Of a stretch of DNA of 8,403 nucleotides, positions 1-7,263 are shown one piece after another. Source of the stretch: UMGS1387 sp045541355 (GTDB lineage: Bacteria; Bacillota; Clostridia; Oscillospirales; CAG-382); contig JAZQIW010000086.1 of the NCBI GenBank assembly GCA_045541355.1, positions 1 through 8,403 on the forward strand. The letters are read 5' to 3'. The notes beneath the pieces were generated by a model. It saw only the letters and a list, made by a program, of their open reading frames with translations, was not told where the DNA came from and searched no databases. Every line of letters begins with the position of its first letter. Within the stretch, counting starts at the first letter, position 1. Position numbers and translations under genes: made by a program.

Positions 1-402
1 GCCAAGGGGCATCTCTGCCATAAGGCAGCACAGCACATAATCCTCAAGCTCCATTTCACATATTTCACCCGAGTCGCAAAGTACACTCACCTTTCTCATT
101 TTTACATCTGTATTCTCGGGAGTTGATTCATACAAAACGCCGTTTTTTGAATTTTCATCCGCTTCATTATTCATTTTTTCCACAAAAACAAGCCCTTCGG
201 CGTTCTCATGAGATTGCATTTCAGACACATTGTGCAAATCCTCGGACATCTTCTCCGGGGCATTTCCGTTTTTCGCCAACATTCTGTCAGTTCTTTGTAC
301 AATCAGCATTCCAAAGACAAGCACCATTCCGAACACACAAACAAGTACTCTCTTTAAAACGGCTTTTTTTCGTCTTCTTTCTGTTTGTAAACAAATTTGC
401 AT
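1..402 (-). CDS. spoIID: Stage II sporulation protein D (SpoIID/LytB domain), 5' part only
   Basis: Partial gene: 134 codons from an ATG at 402, open to the left edge. SpoIID is a membrane-anchored peptidoglycan lytic transglycosylase that works with SpoIIM and SpoIIP to drive engulfment of the forespore. Seen here: a basic N-terminus (residues 8-18, ERRRKKAVLKR), one hydrophobic membrane segment (about 19-35), an acidic, Met-rich linker (about 38-102), then the start of the SpoIID domain (KVSVLCDSGEICEMELEDYV, then the AEMP motif). Glu130 of AEMP matches the family's catalytic Glu (Glu88 in Bacillus subtilis), so the linker here is roughly 40 residues longer. The two cysteines in LEDYVLCCLMAEMP replace the usual small residues of a GVVAAEMP-like stretch. 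The start is set by an AGAGGT site at 414-419; the ATG upstream at about 424 meets a stop after a few codons. LytB-like SpoIID-domain proteins outside sporulation are the main alternative. Confidence 0.85.
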   Translation of the reverse strand, partial: MQICLQTERRRKKAVLKRVLVCVFGMVLVFGMLIVQRTDRMLAKNGNAPEKMSEDLHNVSEMQSHENAEGLVFVEKMNNEADENSKNGVLYESTPENTDVKMRKVSVLCDSGEICEMELEDYVLCCLMAEMPLG

Positions 403-418
403 AATTTCAATTTACCTC

Positions 419-447
419 TTGCATTTTTTTATGTTATATGGTATAGT
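419..447 (+). promoter_or_regulatory. Candidate sigma-A promoter of citrate synthase
   Basis: TTGCAT (419-424), a 17-nt spacer, and TATAGT (442-447) preceded by TGG, which makes an extended -10 (TGnTATAGT). The -35 is weak (three of six consensus bases), but the -10 is good and the spacing ideal. Transcription would start near 454 and leave a leader of about 40 nt. The elements interlock with the minus-strand promoter candidates for spoIID. Confidence 0.5.
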
Positions 448-462
448 GTTATAAATTATCAA
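433..462 (-). promoter_or_regulatory. Candidate spoIID promoter (sigma-E-like, or sigma-A-like)
   Basis: On the minus strand CATATAAC (440-433) resembles the sigma-E -10 consensus CATACAAT, with GATAATT (460-454) 13 nt upstream as a weak -35. A sigma-A reading also exists in the same bases: TTGATA (462-457), an 18-nt spacer, and TATAAC (438-433). Known spoIID genes are transcribed by sigma-E in the mother cell, which favours the first reading, but sequence alone does not decide. Either start would give a short leader of roughly 25 nt before the ATG at 402. Confidence 0.35.
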
Positions 463-477
463 TTACTCCATGTTGTG

Positions 478-483
478 AAAGGA
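478..483 (+). promoter_or_regulatory. Ribosome binding site fixing the citrate synthase start
   Basis: AAAGGA lies 9 nt before the ATG at 493. The same frame is open back to an ATG at 397, but that would add 32 residues encoded across the promoter and the leader, so the ATG at 493 is taken as the start. Confidence 0.8.
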
Positions 484-492
484 CTTTTTTTC

Positions 493-1857
493 ATGTTTAC
501 AAATCATTATCCCGAATCTCTCAAAATGCTCACCGAAATGTGCAGGGAAAGCTATTCAATTCCTGCACAGGCTTTTCAAAATGCAAATGTAAAAAGGGGT
601 CTTCGAAATTTTGACGGCTCGGGTATAGTTGCGGGTGTTACCAATATTTCAATGGTACATGGATACGTTCTCTACGAGGGCGAAAAAATGCCGGATGAAG
701 GCAGGCTTCTCTACCGAGGCTACGACGTTCCCAAGCTTATTGACGGCTATACTGCCGACGGCCGCTACGGTTACGAGGAATGTACATTCCTTCTGCTTTT
801 CGGTTTTCTTCCCACAAGGCAGCAGCTTGATGCTTTCAAGGATCTTGTCAGCTCCTGCTCTTTCCTCCCTCAAAACTTCAACGAGGATGTAATCATGCGT
901 GCACCAAGCAGCAATATTATGAACAAGATGCAGTCCAGCGTTCTTGCTTTATATACATATGACGAAAATCCCGAGGATATGTCTCTTGACAACCAGCTAA
1001 GGCAGAGCATTCAGCTTATCGCGCGTCTTCCCATAATTGCCGCAAATGCATATTCCGTAAAGAAGCACATTTACGATCAGGACAGCTTACTTATTCACCG
1101 TCCCAAGGAAGGTCTTGCTACGGCACAGAATTTCATGCGCATACTGGGTCAAGACGTTTCATTTGACGAGGATGAGGCAAGGCTGCTTGACGTATGTCTT
1201 GTTCTTCATGCAGAGCATGGCGGAGGTAACAACTCCACCTTCACCTGCAGAGCCGAAACAAGCTCAGGCACAGACATATATTCGGCAACTGCCGCGGCAA
1301 TCGGAGCACTTAAAGGTCCAAAGCACGGCGGTGCCAACATCAAGGTTGAGGAAATGTTCTCGGAAATCAAAGAGAACGTAAAGGACTGGAAGGACGACGA
1401 AGAGGTCAACGCATATCTTGAAAAAATCTTGAGAAAAGAAGCAGGCGACGGCAGCGGACTTATCTACGGCATGGGACACGCCATTTACACAAAGAGTGAC
1501 CCGAGAGCCGTGGTTCTCAAAAAGCATGCCGAGTCTCTTGCAGAAAAGAAGGGCTTCAAGGCAGAGTTTGATTTACTCAAGAAGATTGAGGAGCTCTCAC
1601 CCGCCGCTTTCCTTAATATCACAGGTCACGACAAGGCAATTTGTGCAAATGTTGATATGTACTCGGGTCTCATTTACAGAATGCTCGGCATCCCTGCTGA
1701 GCTTTACACCCCCCTCTTTGCTTCGGCAAGAATTGCTGGCTGGTGTGCTCACAGAATCGAAGAAATGCTGACAGGCGGAAAAATCATGCGTCCTGCCTAC
1801 AAGACCATGTACAAGGTCAAGAATTACACCAACATTGACGACAGAACGAGTATTTAG
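493..1857 (+). CDS. gltA: Citrate synthase
   Basis: A 454-residue citrate synthase that condenses acetyl-CoA and oxaloacetate to citrate in the cytoplasm. The active-site set is complete. His242 sits in HAEHGGGNNSTF (His274 of the pig enzyme). A GPKHGGAN block surrounds His278. His329 in GMGHAIYTKSDPRA matches pig His320, and Arg338 of the DPR motif is a citrate ligand. Asp388 in ANVDMYSG is the catalytic Asp. The GHA-DPR form looks like the pig motif (GHAV) rather than the E. coli one (GHRV). The N-terminal 30 or so residues precede the conserved core, as in long bacterial forms. In anaerobic Clostridia the enzyme usually serves glutamate synthesis through 2-oxoglutarate rather than a full cycle; no aconitase or isocitrate dehydrogenase is in view. 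2-Methylcitrate synthase is the main alternative; no prp-type neighbours support it. No terminator follows, so it probably shares a transcript with the next gene, 51 nt downstream. Confidence 0.94.
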   Translation: MFTNHYPESLKMLTEMCRESYSIPAQAFQNANVKRGLRNFDGSGIVAGVTNISMVHGYVLYEGEKMPDEGRLLYRGYDVPKLIDGYTADGRYGYEECTFLLLFGFLPTRQQLDAFKDLVSSCSFLPQNFNEDVIMRAPSSNIMNKMQSSVLALYTYDENPEDMSLDNQLRQSIQLIARLPIIAANAYSVKKHIYDQDSLLIHRPKEGLATAQNFMRILGQDVSFDEDEARLLDVCLVLHAEHGGGNNSTFTCRAETSSGTDIYSATAAAIGALKGPKHGGANIKVEEMFSEIKENVKDWKDDEEVNAYLEKILRKEAGDGSGLIYGMGHAIYTKSDPRAVVLKKHAESLAEKKGFKAEFDLLKKIEELSPAAFLNITGHDKAICANVDMYSGLIYRMLGIPAELYTPLFASARIAGWCAHRIEEMLTGGKIMRPAYKTMYKVKNYTNIDDRTSI

Positions 1858-1908
1858 TTGCGGCTTTTTTCACTTTGATTTAACAATCGCCGAGAAAGGA
1901 AAGAGGCA

Positions 1909-2793
1909 ATGTTAAAAATATCCACCCAGACGGGCAGCTTCACGAAGCATTTTTCTGACAGGGAAATTGTTGATATGCTTTTTGATGCAGGCTTTGATGC
2001 CATTGACTATTCCTTCTTTGACGTATCAAGGTGCGATCCCGAAAAGGGCGATGCCGAATACAAAAAAAGATTTACAGAGCTAAGGAAATATGCCGAGGAC
2101 AAGGGGTTATATTTCAATCAATCCCATGCGCCACATCCGTCAAGTCTTACCGACGAGGCTTTTACAAAAAGAAGATTTGATGAGCTTGTTACATCCTTGA
2201 AAAACTCATCATATCTCGGGGTACGCAACATCATAATCCACCCCCTCCAGCATCTTCGTTACTACACAAACGAAAACACCGAGGCACTCTACGAAATGAA
2301 CCTTGATTTTTTCGCAAGGCTTATTCCCTACTGTGAGCAATACGGTATTACAATCTGCACGGAAAATATGTGGCAATGCTACGGAGATTCATCGAGAATC
2401 TGGGATTCGGTCTGTGCAAGGGCAGAAGAATTTGTAAGATACATTGACGGTGTGAACAGCCCATATCTGAGGGCCTGTGTTGACATAGGACACACGGTGC
2501 TTGTCGGGGAAAATCCCGTAAGAATGATTGAGGCACTCGGAAGCCGTGTTGCTGCGCTTCACGTTCACGACAACGACGGAGCAAGAGACGTGCATACGGT
2601 TCCGTTTCACGGCATAGTAAAATGGAACGAGGTGGCAAGGTCATTAAAGAAAATCGGTTACAGCGGTGAAATCACCTTGGAAGCCGGAGGCTTTATGTCA
2701 TCAGGCAGCATTCCGCCGGAGCTATATCCGGACTGTGCAAGATACATGGCAAAAACCGCAAGGACATTTGCTAAGATGGTCGAGGAAGCATAG
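1909..2793 (+). CDS. Sugar phosphate isomerase/epimerase family protein (xylose isomerase-like TIM barrel)
   Basis: A 294-residue cytosolic protein of the AP endonuclease 2/xylose isomerase-like TIM-barrel family, whose members isomerise or epimerise sugars and inositol derivatives with a divalent metal. The family's metal-site signature is visible in order: Glu152 in TENM, Asp192 and His195 in CVDIGH, His220 in ALHVHDNDG, Asp227/His229 in DVHTVPFHG, and Glu258 in ITLEAGG. His73/His76 (SHAPHP) and His111 (IIIHP) fall where substrate-lining histidines usually occur. Length is normal for the family. The start is well defined: AAAGGA (1895-1900), 8 nt before the ATG. It follows citrate synthase with no terminator between them and ends just before a strong terminator, so it is probably the last gene of a two-gene unit. 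The substrate cannot be read from sequence, and citrate synthase gives no obvious pathway link. Endonuclease IV activity is unlikely, since the full nine-ligand trinuclear zinc pattern of Nfo is not evident. Confidence 0.85.
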   Translation: MLKISTQTGSFTKHFSDREIVDMLFDAGFDAIDYSFFDVSRCDPEKGDAEYKKRFTELRKYAEDKGLYFNQSHAPHPSSLTDEAFTKRRFDELVTSLKNSSYLGVRNIIIHPLQHLRYYTNENTEALYEMNLDFFARLIPYCEQYGITICTENMWQCYGDSSRIWDSVCARAEEFVRYIDGVNSPYLRACVDIGHTVLVGENPVRMIEALGSRVAALHVHDNDGARDVHTVPFHGIVKWNEVARSLKKIGYSGEITLEAGGFMSSGSIPPELYPDCARYMAKTARTFAKMVEEA

Positions 2794-2805
2794 AAACAAA
2801 CAATC

Positions 2806-2846
2806 AAAAAAACAAGGCAACAGCTTTTTGGCTGTTGCCTCTTTTT
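2806..2846. terminator. Bidirectional intrinsic terminator
   Basis: Perfect 10-bp stem AGGCAACAGC (2815-2824) / GCTGTTGCCT (2831-2840) with a 6-nt loop. On the plus strand it is followed by C and five T (2842-2846), ending the citrate synthase-isomerase unit. On the minus strand it is followed by TG and seven T (2812-2806), ending the murB-whiA-dnaE unit. It fills nearly all of the 57 bp between two convergent stop codons, so one structure serves both directions. Confidence 0.93.
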
Positions 2847-2850
2847 ATCC

Positions 2851-5800
2851 TTATTTCTTTTCCTTTAGCTTTACATTTTCTTTACCGAGTATTCTTGAAA
2901 GTGTCTCAAGCATTGTGTCTGTAACAAAAGAGTGAGTATCAAGGGCACGCACCAACTTTTTGGTATCGTCAAAGTAGATATACACATCCTGTTTTCCGTA
3001 ATTATATATTTCAAGAACACTCTGCGTCATGGAAAGCTGCTTTGAGCCTTCACCCTGCACCTTAAGATACAGGTCGGGAAGTGCTTTTTCGGGCGGTGTT
3101 TCCTTTTGTAGCTGCTCACTTGGTGGACTTTTTTTCTCCCCTCCGGTCATCAAAGCCGAAAGATTGACCTTTACCGTTTTGGAGTCGGGGGGAAATTTTA
3201 CCTCGCGCTTTTGATTTGGAAGCTCGGGGATTGTCCCCTCCTTTACCTCAAACACGCTTCTCACAAGGATTTTGGGTTCCTGTCTCTGACCTTCAGACTC
3301 ATCGCCCGAGGCTTCCTTTACGGAAATCTCGCCGCAAACTCCGAGAACCCTTCCTACACCAAGAATATGCGCGCTCGCTTCATAGACATTCGGAAATACT
3401 ATAAGCTCTATTTCGCCCGTTTCGTCCTCAAACTGCACAAAAGCCATGCGACTGTCGTTTTTCGTCAGCTTTTCCTTCTTTTCGCTGACAATTCCAAGAA
3501 GTGTTACGGTTCTTCCGTCACGGTACTTTGTACCTGCATCCTCGGAAACATCAGCATTTATTTCCGACAGCTTATCGCATCTGAGCTTCTTTGCGGTAGA
3601 GGCATATTTTTCAAGAGGATGTCCCGAAAGATAAAGCCCTGTCATTTCCTTCTCCATGGAAAGAAGCTCATAGTACGAAAGCTCGGGTATATCGGGATAG
3701 CTTATATTAAGAGAGCCTGCCTCCTCCTGCTCGGAAACGCTTGAAAACATATCAAACTGTCCCTCGACATTTTTATGATTTCTTCTCTGAAGCGAATCTA
3801 CGGCATCGGCAAAGGTTGCAAGAAGCTGGCTCCTTTTCTTTCCGAGTCCGTCAAGTGCCCCTGCACGTATGAGGCTTTCCACCATACGTTTATTTATCTC
3901 ATTATCCGACATCCTTGTAAGAAAATCCTCAAGGCTAATATACCGTCCGTCAGTCATTCTCTTACTTACTATCTGTCTTGCAAAGCTCTCGCCCACATTC
4001 TTTATCGCCATGAGTCCGAACACAACTCCGTCTTTATCAGCCGAGAAAGAAAGTGTGCTTGTATTAATATCCGCCCGTGTAACCTTTACGCCCATTTTCT
4101 TACACGTGCCGATATATTCCATCACCTTATCGGTGCTTCCCATAACACTTGACAAAAGAGATGCCATATACTCATTTGTGTGATGACATTTGAGATATGC
4201 CGAATAATATGCAAGATATGCATAGCACGCAGCATGGGATTTATTGAAGGCATACTGGGCAAAGGTTGCCATGTCTTCATATATTTCCTTTGCCGCACTT
4301 TCGGGTACGCCGTTATTGACGGCACCCATTACCTCGACGTTTCCGTTTTCATCCTTCTTGCCGTATATAAAGTATTCGCGTTCCCTTTCCATTACGTCCT
4401 TTTTCTTTTTGGACATGGCACGTCTTACAATATCTGCCCTGCCGAACGAATAGCCTGCAAGACGTCGGAATATCTGCATAACCTGCTCCTGATACACTAT
4501 GCATCCGTTTGTTACATCAAGTATATCTTCAAGGCTCTCATGGGCATATTTTACCTTTGAGGCATCCTTTCTGTTCGCAAGAAACTTCGGAATACTGTCC
4601 ATAGGTCCCGGTCTATACAGAGATATTGCTATTGTAATATCCTCAATACTTTTCGGAACCATTCTCACAAGAAGGCTTCTCATTCCGCCCGATTCAAGCT
4701 GGAACACCCCGTCGGTATCGCCTTTGGAAAGAGTCCTGTAAGTAAGCTCATCATCAAGGGGAATATCCGAAACCGAAATACCCGCATTCCGTGCCGCCTC
4801 ATAAATAACGGTAAGGTAACGCAGTCCCAAAAAGTCAATCTTTAAAAGCCCAAGGTCAGCTATCTCATTCATCGTATACTGGGTTACAACACAATCGCCG
4901 TTCATTGAAAGCGGAACATATTCCGACACGGGTTTATCTGTAATCACAACACCTGCCGCGTGGGTTGAGGTGTTTCTCGGCATACCCTCAATCTTTTTTG
5001 CAATATTTATAAGCGTGGCAACCTTGAAATCCTCGCGGCAAAGCTCTCGCAGCTCAGGGCTCTCTTCAAGCGCCTGTTCAAGTGTTATATTATACGGACG
5101 GGGTATGAGCTTTGCAACCCTGTCAACGTCTGAATACGGCATTCCAAGCACCCTGCCGACATCGCGTATTGCCGCCTTTGCCGCAAGAGTACCGAAGGTT
5201 ACTATCTGTGCTACATGATCTTTGCCGTATTTCTCGGACACATAATCTATAACCTCGCCTCGTCTGAAGTAGCAAAAGTCCACATCAAAGTCGGGCATAC
5301 TGACTCTTTCGGGATTGAGAAATCTCTCAAACAGCAGTCCATGGGGAATGGGATCCACGTCTGTTATTCCAAGGCAATATGCCGCAAGGCTTCCCGCACC
5401 CGAGCCTCTTCCCGGACCTACGGGTATCTCCTTACTCTTTGCATATGCAATAAAATCACGGACAATAAGGTAATATTCATCATAGCCCATGGAATTTACC
5501 ACAGACAGCTCATATTCAAGGCGTTTTTCATAAGCCTGTCTATCGGGTTTTTCATACCTTGAAAGACGCTTCTCCAAGCCTTCACGGCACAATTTATCAA
5601 GATACTGTTTTGACGAAAGTCCGTCGGGGGGATAAAATGCCGGAAGAAAAATCTTATCAAACTCAAAATCAAAATTACATTTTTCAGCAATCCTCAAGGT
5701 ATTCTCAAGCGCCTCGGGAGTATCCCTGAAAAGAATTGACATTTCCTCGGGCGTCTTGAGGTAAAATTCATCCCTTTCAAAGCCCTTTGCCCTGCCCTCA

Positions 5801-6486
5801 CTAAGAGTGGTCTGCATCTGTATACACATAAGAACAGCCTGCGTCTGGGCATCCTCTTTATCCACATAATGAGCATCATTTGTGGCAACAAGGGGAATGC
5901 CGAGCTTTTTTGAAAGCTCTATCAGCTTTTCGTTGACAACCTCCTGCTCATCAATGCCGTGTCTTTGCATTTCAAAATAATAGTCATCGCCGAAAAGCGA
6001 TTTCATTTTCAGAGCATGATTTACCGCATCGTCTATATTTCCGTCGAGAATTTTTTGAGGAACAAACCCCGCAAGGCAAGCCGAAAGAGCAACGAGTCCC
6101 TCGCTGTATTTCTCAAGCAGCTCCATATCTATTCTGGGCTTTGCATAAAAGCCTTCCGTAAAGCCGAGGGAGACCATTTTTATAAGGTTTTTATATCCCG
6201 TTTCATTCTTACACAAAAGCACAAGGTGATGATATTTGCCACCGATTCCGGAAGATTTTTCATGTCTTGAGCCGGGTGCAACATATACCTCGCAGCCCAC
6301 AATCGGCTTTATTCCCTCCGACCTACACGCCTTATAAAATTCCACCGCACCGTACATTACGCCGTGGTCTGTTACGGCAAGAGCCGGCATACCCGATTCC
6401 TTCGCCTTTTTTACCGCCTCGCGTATTCTGCAGGCACCGTCAAGAAGGCTATATTCGGTATGAACATGAAGATGCACGAAAGACAC
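2851..6486 (-). CDS. dnaE: DNA polymerase III subunit alpha (DnaE type)
   Basis: A 1211-residue replicative C-family polymerase. Domains in order: PHP (1 to about 270), palm/fingers with the GPGRGSGAGSL motif, the catalytic Asp401 and Asp403 in PDFDVDF (the same numbers as E. coli) and Asp551 in KIDFLGLR, a helix-hairpin-helix region (about 860-885), a clamp-binding motif QFDMF (910-914), an OB fold (about 985-1070), a charged Pro/Lys/Glu-rich linker (about 1090-1125) and a C-terminal domain. The PHP domain keeps all nine apparent metal ligands: His7, His9, Asp16, His41, Glu66, His86 or His87, Cys137, Asp204, His206. The start is GTG at 6486, giving MSFVHLHVHTEYSLLDG, typical of DnaE. A longer frame from a GTG at 6495 would begin inside the Shine-Dalgarno sequence. 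Clostridia usually also carry PolC, so this may be the error-prone or primer-extending partner; PolC is not in view. It is the last gene of the murB-whiA-dnaE unit. Confidence 0.98.
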   Translation of the reverse strand: MSFVHLHVHTEYSLLDGACRIREAVKKAKESGMPALAVTDHGVMYGAVEFYKACRSEGIKPIVGCEVYVAPGSRHEKSSGIGGKYHHLVLLCKNETGYKNLIKMVSLGFTEGFYAKPRIDMELLEKYSEGLVALSACLAGFVPQKILDGNIDDAVNHALKMKSLFGDDYYFEMQRHGIDEQEVVNEKLIELSKKLGIPLVATNDAHYVDKEDAQTQAVLMCIQMQTTLSEGRAKGFERDEFYLKTPEEMSILFRDTPEALENTLRIAEKCNFDFEFDKIFLPAFYPPDGLSSKQYLDKLCREGLEKRLSRYEKPDRQAYEKRLEYELSVVNSMGYDEYYLIVRDFIAYAKSKEIPVGPGRGSGAGSLAAYCLGITDVDPIPHGLLFERFLNPERVSMPDFDVDFCYFRRGEVIDYVSEKYGKDHVAQIVTFGTLAAKAAIRDVGRVLGMPYSDVDRVAKLIPRPYNITLEQALEESPELRELCREDFKVATLINIAKKIEGMPRNTSTHAAGVVITDKPVSEYVPLSMNGDCVVTQYTMNEIADLGLLKIDFLGLRYLTVIYEAARNAGISVSDIPLDDELTYRTLSKGDTDGVFQLESGGMRSLLVRMVPKSIEDITIAISLYRPGPMDSIPKFLANRKDASKVKYAHESLEDILDVTNGCIVYQEQVMQIFRRLAGYSFGRADIVRRAMSKKKKDVMEREREYFIYGKKDENGNVEVMGAVNNGVPESAAKEIYEDMATFAQYAFNKSHAACYAYLAYYSAYLKCHHTNEYMASLLSSVMGSTDKVMEYIGTCKKMGVKVTRADINTSTLSFSADKDGVVFGLMAIKNVGESFARQIVSKRMTDGRYISLEDFLTRMSDNEINKRMVESLIRAGALDGLGKKRSQLLATFADAVDSLQRRNHKNVEGQFDMFSSVSEQEEAGSLNISYPDIPELSYYELLSMEKEMTGLYLSGHPLEKYASTAKKLRCDKLSEINADVSEDAGTKYRDGRTVTLLGIVSEKKEKLTKNDSRMAFVQFEDETGEIELIVFPNVYEASAHILGVGRVLGVCGEISVKEASGDESEGQRQEPKILVRSVFEVKEGTIPELPNQKREVKFPPDSKTVKVNLSALMTGGEKKSPPSEQLQKETPPEKALPDLYLKVQGEGSKQLSMTQSVLEIYNYGKQDVYIYFDDTKKLVRALDTHSFVTDTMLETLSRILGKENVKLKEKK

Positions 6487-6494
6487 AAAAATCA

Positions 6495-6500
6495 CCTCCT
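6495..6500 (-). promoter_or_regulatory. Strong Shine-Dalgarno site fixing the dnaE GTG start
   Basis: AGGAGG (followed by TGAT, a near-perfect anti-SD complement) lies 8 nt before the GTG at 6486. An in-frame GTG at 6495 overlaps this site and is rejected as the start. Confidence 0.9.
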
Positions 6501-6549
6501 GCTATATTTCTGAAAGTCCGACACAAGAATCGTGTTCTCTTGCGTTCTG

Positions 6550-7263
6550 TTACTGCTCTCCGAATGCTATTTTTATTATCTTTTCGAGTCTGTGATTGAC
6601 ACACGACTTAGTTATCGGCGGCTCATGTATCGCCGCAAGGTCCAAAAGCGAAAGGTCGGGATTATCTCGCCGCAGCGTAGCGGTATAAAGCAGCTTCTCG
6701 GGGAGATTTTCAAAGCGTTCATCCTTTTCAAGCTCCTTTATTGCATCAAGCTGGCGGCCCGCCGCATTTGCGCTCTTCAGCATATTTGCCATTTCGCAAT
6801 TATTGACTCTATTGCAGTTATTACGTATATTCTTTTCTATCTGTGTATTGACAAGCTCAAAGGCACATTTCTGTGCGCCCATTACCGAAAGAACATGAAA
6901 TATTGTATCGCCGTCCTTAAAATAAACAACATATTTTCCGCGGCGTCTTGAAATCTTTGCTTCAAGTCCCATTTCGCGAAGAAAAATACACATTTCATCC
7001 GCGTTCATTTCATTACTCATCTTCATTTCAAGATGATTACTCTTATCGGGGGCATTGACTGAGCCGCACCTCACAAATACGCTTCTGAGAAAGGCATTTC
7101 TGCATTCGGGGCAGACAAATACATCTCTATTTATAAGAGCATCCTCCTCAAGAAAAAGCTTTGCCGCCGCAGATGCCTTTTTACAGCACTTCTTTTCCTT
7201 GATTGAGAGCAAGGCTTCCTTTACCTCGCCCGTAAAGGTTTGCTTTTCGTTATTCTTTATCAT
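6550..7263 (-). CDS. whiA: WhiA-like DNA-binding regulator, unusually short
   Basis: A 237-residue WhiA homologue. WhiA couples a degenerate LAGLIDADG homing-endonuclease-like domain to a C-terminal helix-turn-helix; it controls sporulation septation in Streptomyces and affects division and growth in Bacillus. Clear WhiA signatures: FTGEVKEALLSI near the N-terminus, RNAFLRSVFVRCGSVNAPDK (56-74, second LAGLIDADG helix), RRRGKYVVYFKDGD (106-119), NRVNNCEMANMLKSANAAGR (151-170), and the HTH block PDLSLLDLAAIHEPPITKSC then VNHRLEKI (202-228). Usual members have about 300-320 residues. Here the stretch between the first helix (KKCCKKASAAAKLFLEED, 24-41) and the second is only about 15 residues, so most of the WhiA_N half-domain is missing. 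The missing part is not encoded in another frame. CC (26-27) and CPEC (51-54) give an unusual cysteine set. Its ATG overlaps the murB TGA (ATGA), with GGAGAG 11 nt upstream, so translation is probably coupled. Confidence 0.92.
   Translation of the reverse strand: MIKNNEKQTFTGEVKEALLSIKEKKCCKKASAAAKLFLEEDALINRDVFVCPECRNAFLRSVFVRCGSVNAPDKSNHLEMKMSNEMNADEMCIFLREMGLEAKISRRRGKYVVYFKDGDTIFHVLSVMGAQKCAFELVNTQIEKNIRNNCNRVNNCEMANMLKSANAAGRQLDAIKELEKDERFENLPEKLLYTATLRRDNPDLSLLDLAAIHEPPITKSCVNHRLEKIIKIAFGEQ

Noticed and set aside
123..404. Plus-strand open frame of 93 codons at the left edge
   Set aside because: The minus strand here encodes a membrane anchor followed by a SpoIID domain start with its own ribosome binding site. 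The plus frame is Phe/His-rich and matches nothing known.
397..492. 32-residue N-terminal extension of citrate synthase
   Set aside because: It would be encoded across the -10 promoter element and the ribosome binding site. The ATG at 493 is well placed after AAAGGA.
1858..1882. Possible terminator after citrate synthase (GCGGCTTTTTT)
   Set aside because: It has a T tract but no matching inverted repeat upstream, so readthrough into the isomerase gene is assumed.
3211..3744. A 177-codon plus-strand open frame inside dnaE
   Set aside because: Antisense to the well-conserved dnaE OB-fold and linker region, with no recognisable domain or ribosome binding site. It arises from the codon bias of the real gene.
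6487..6549. Possible hairpin in the whiA-dnaE gap (ACACG...TGTGT)
   Set aside because: Only about five pairs including a G-U, with no T tract; too weak to call an attenuator or terminator.
6532..6951. A 139-codon plus-strand open frame over whiA
   Set aside because: Antisense to conserved WhiA HTH and LAGLIDADG coding sequence, and its composition is that of a reversed coding strand.
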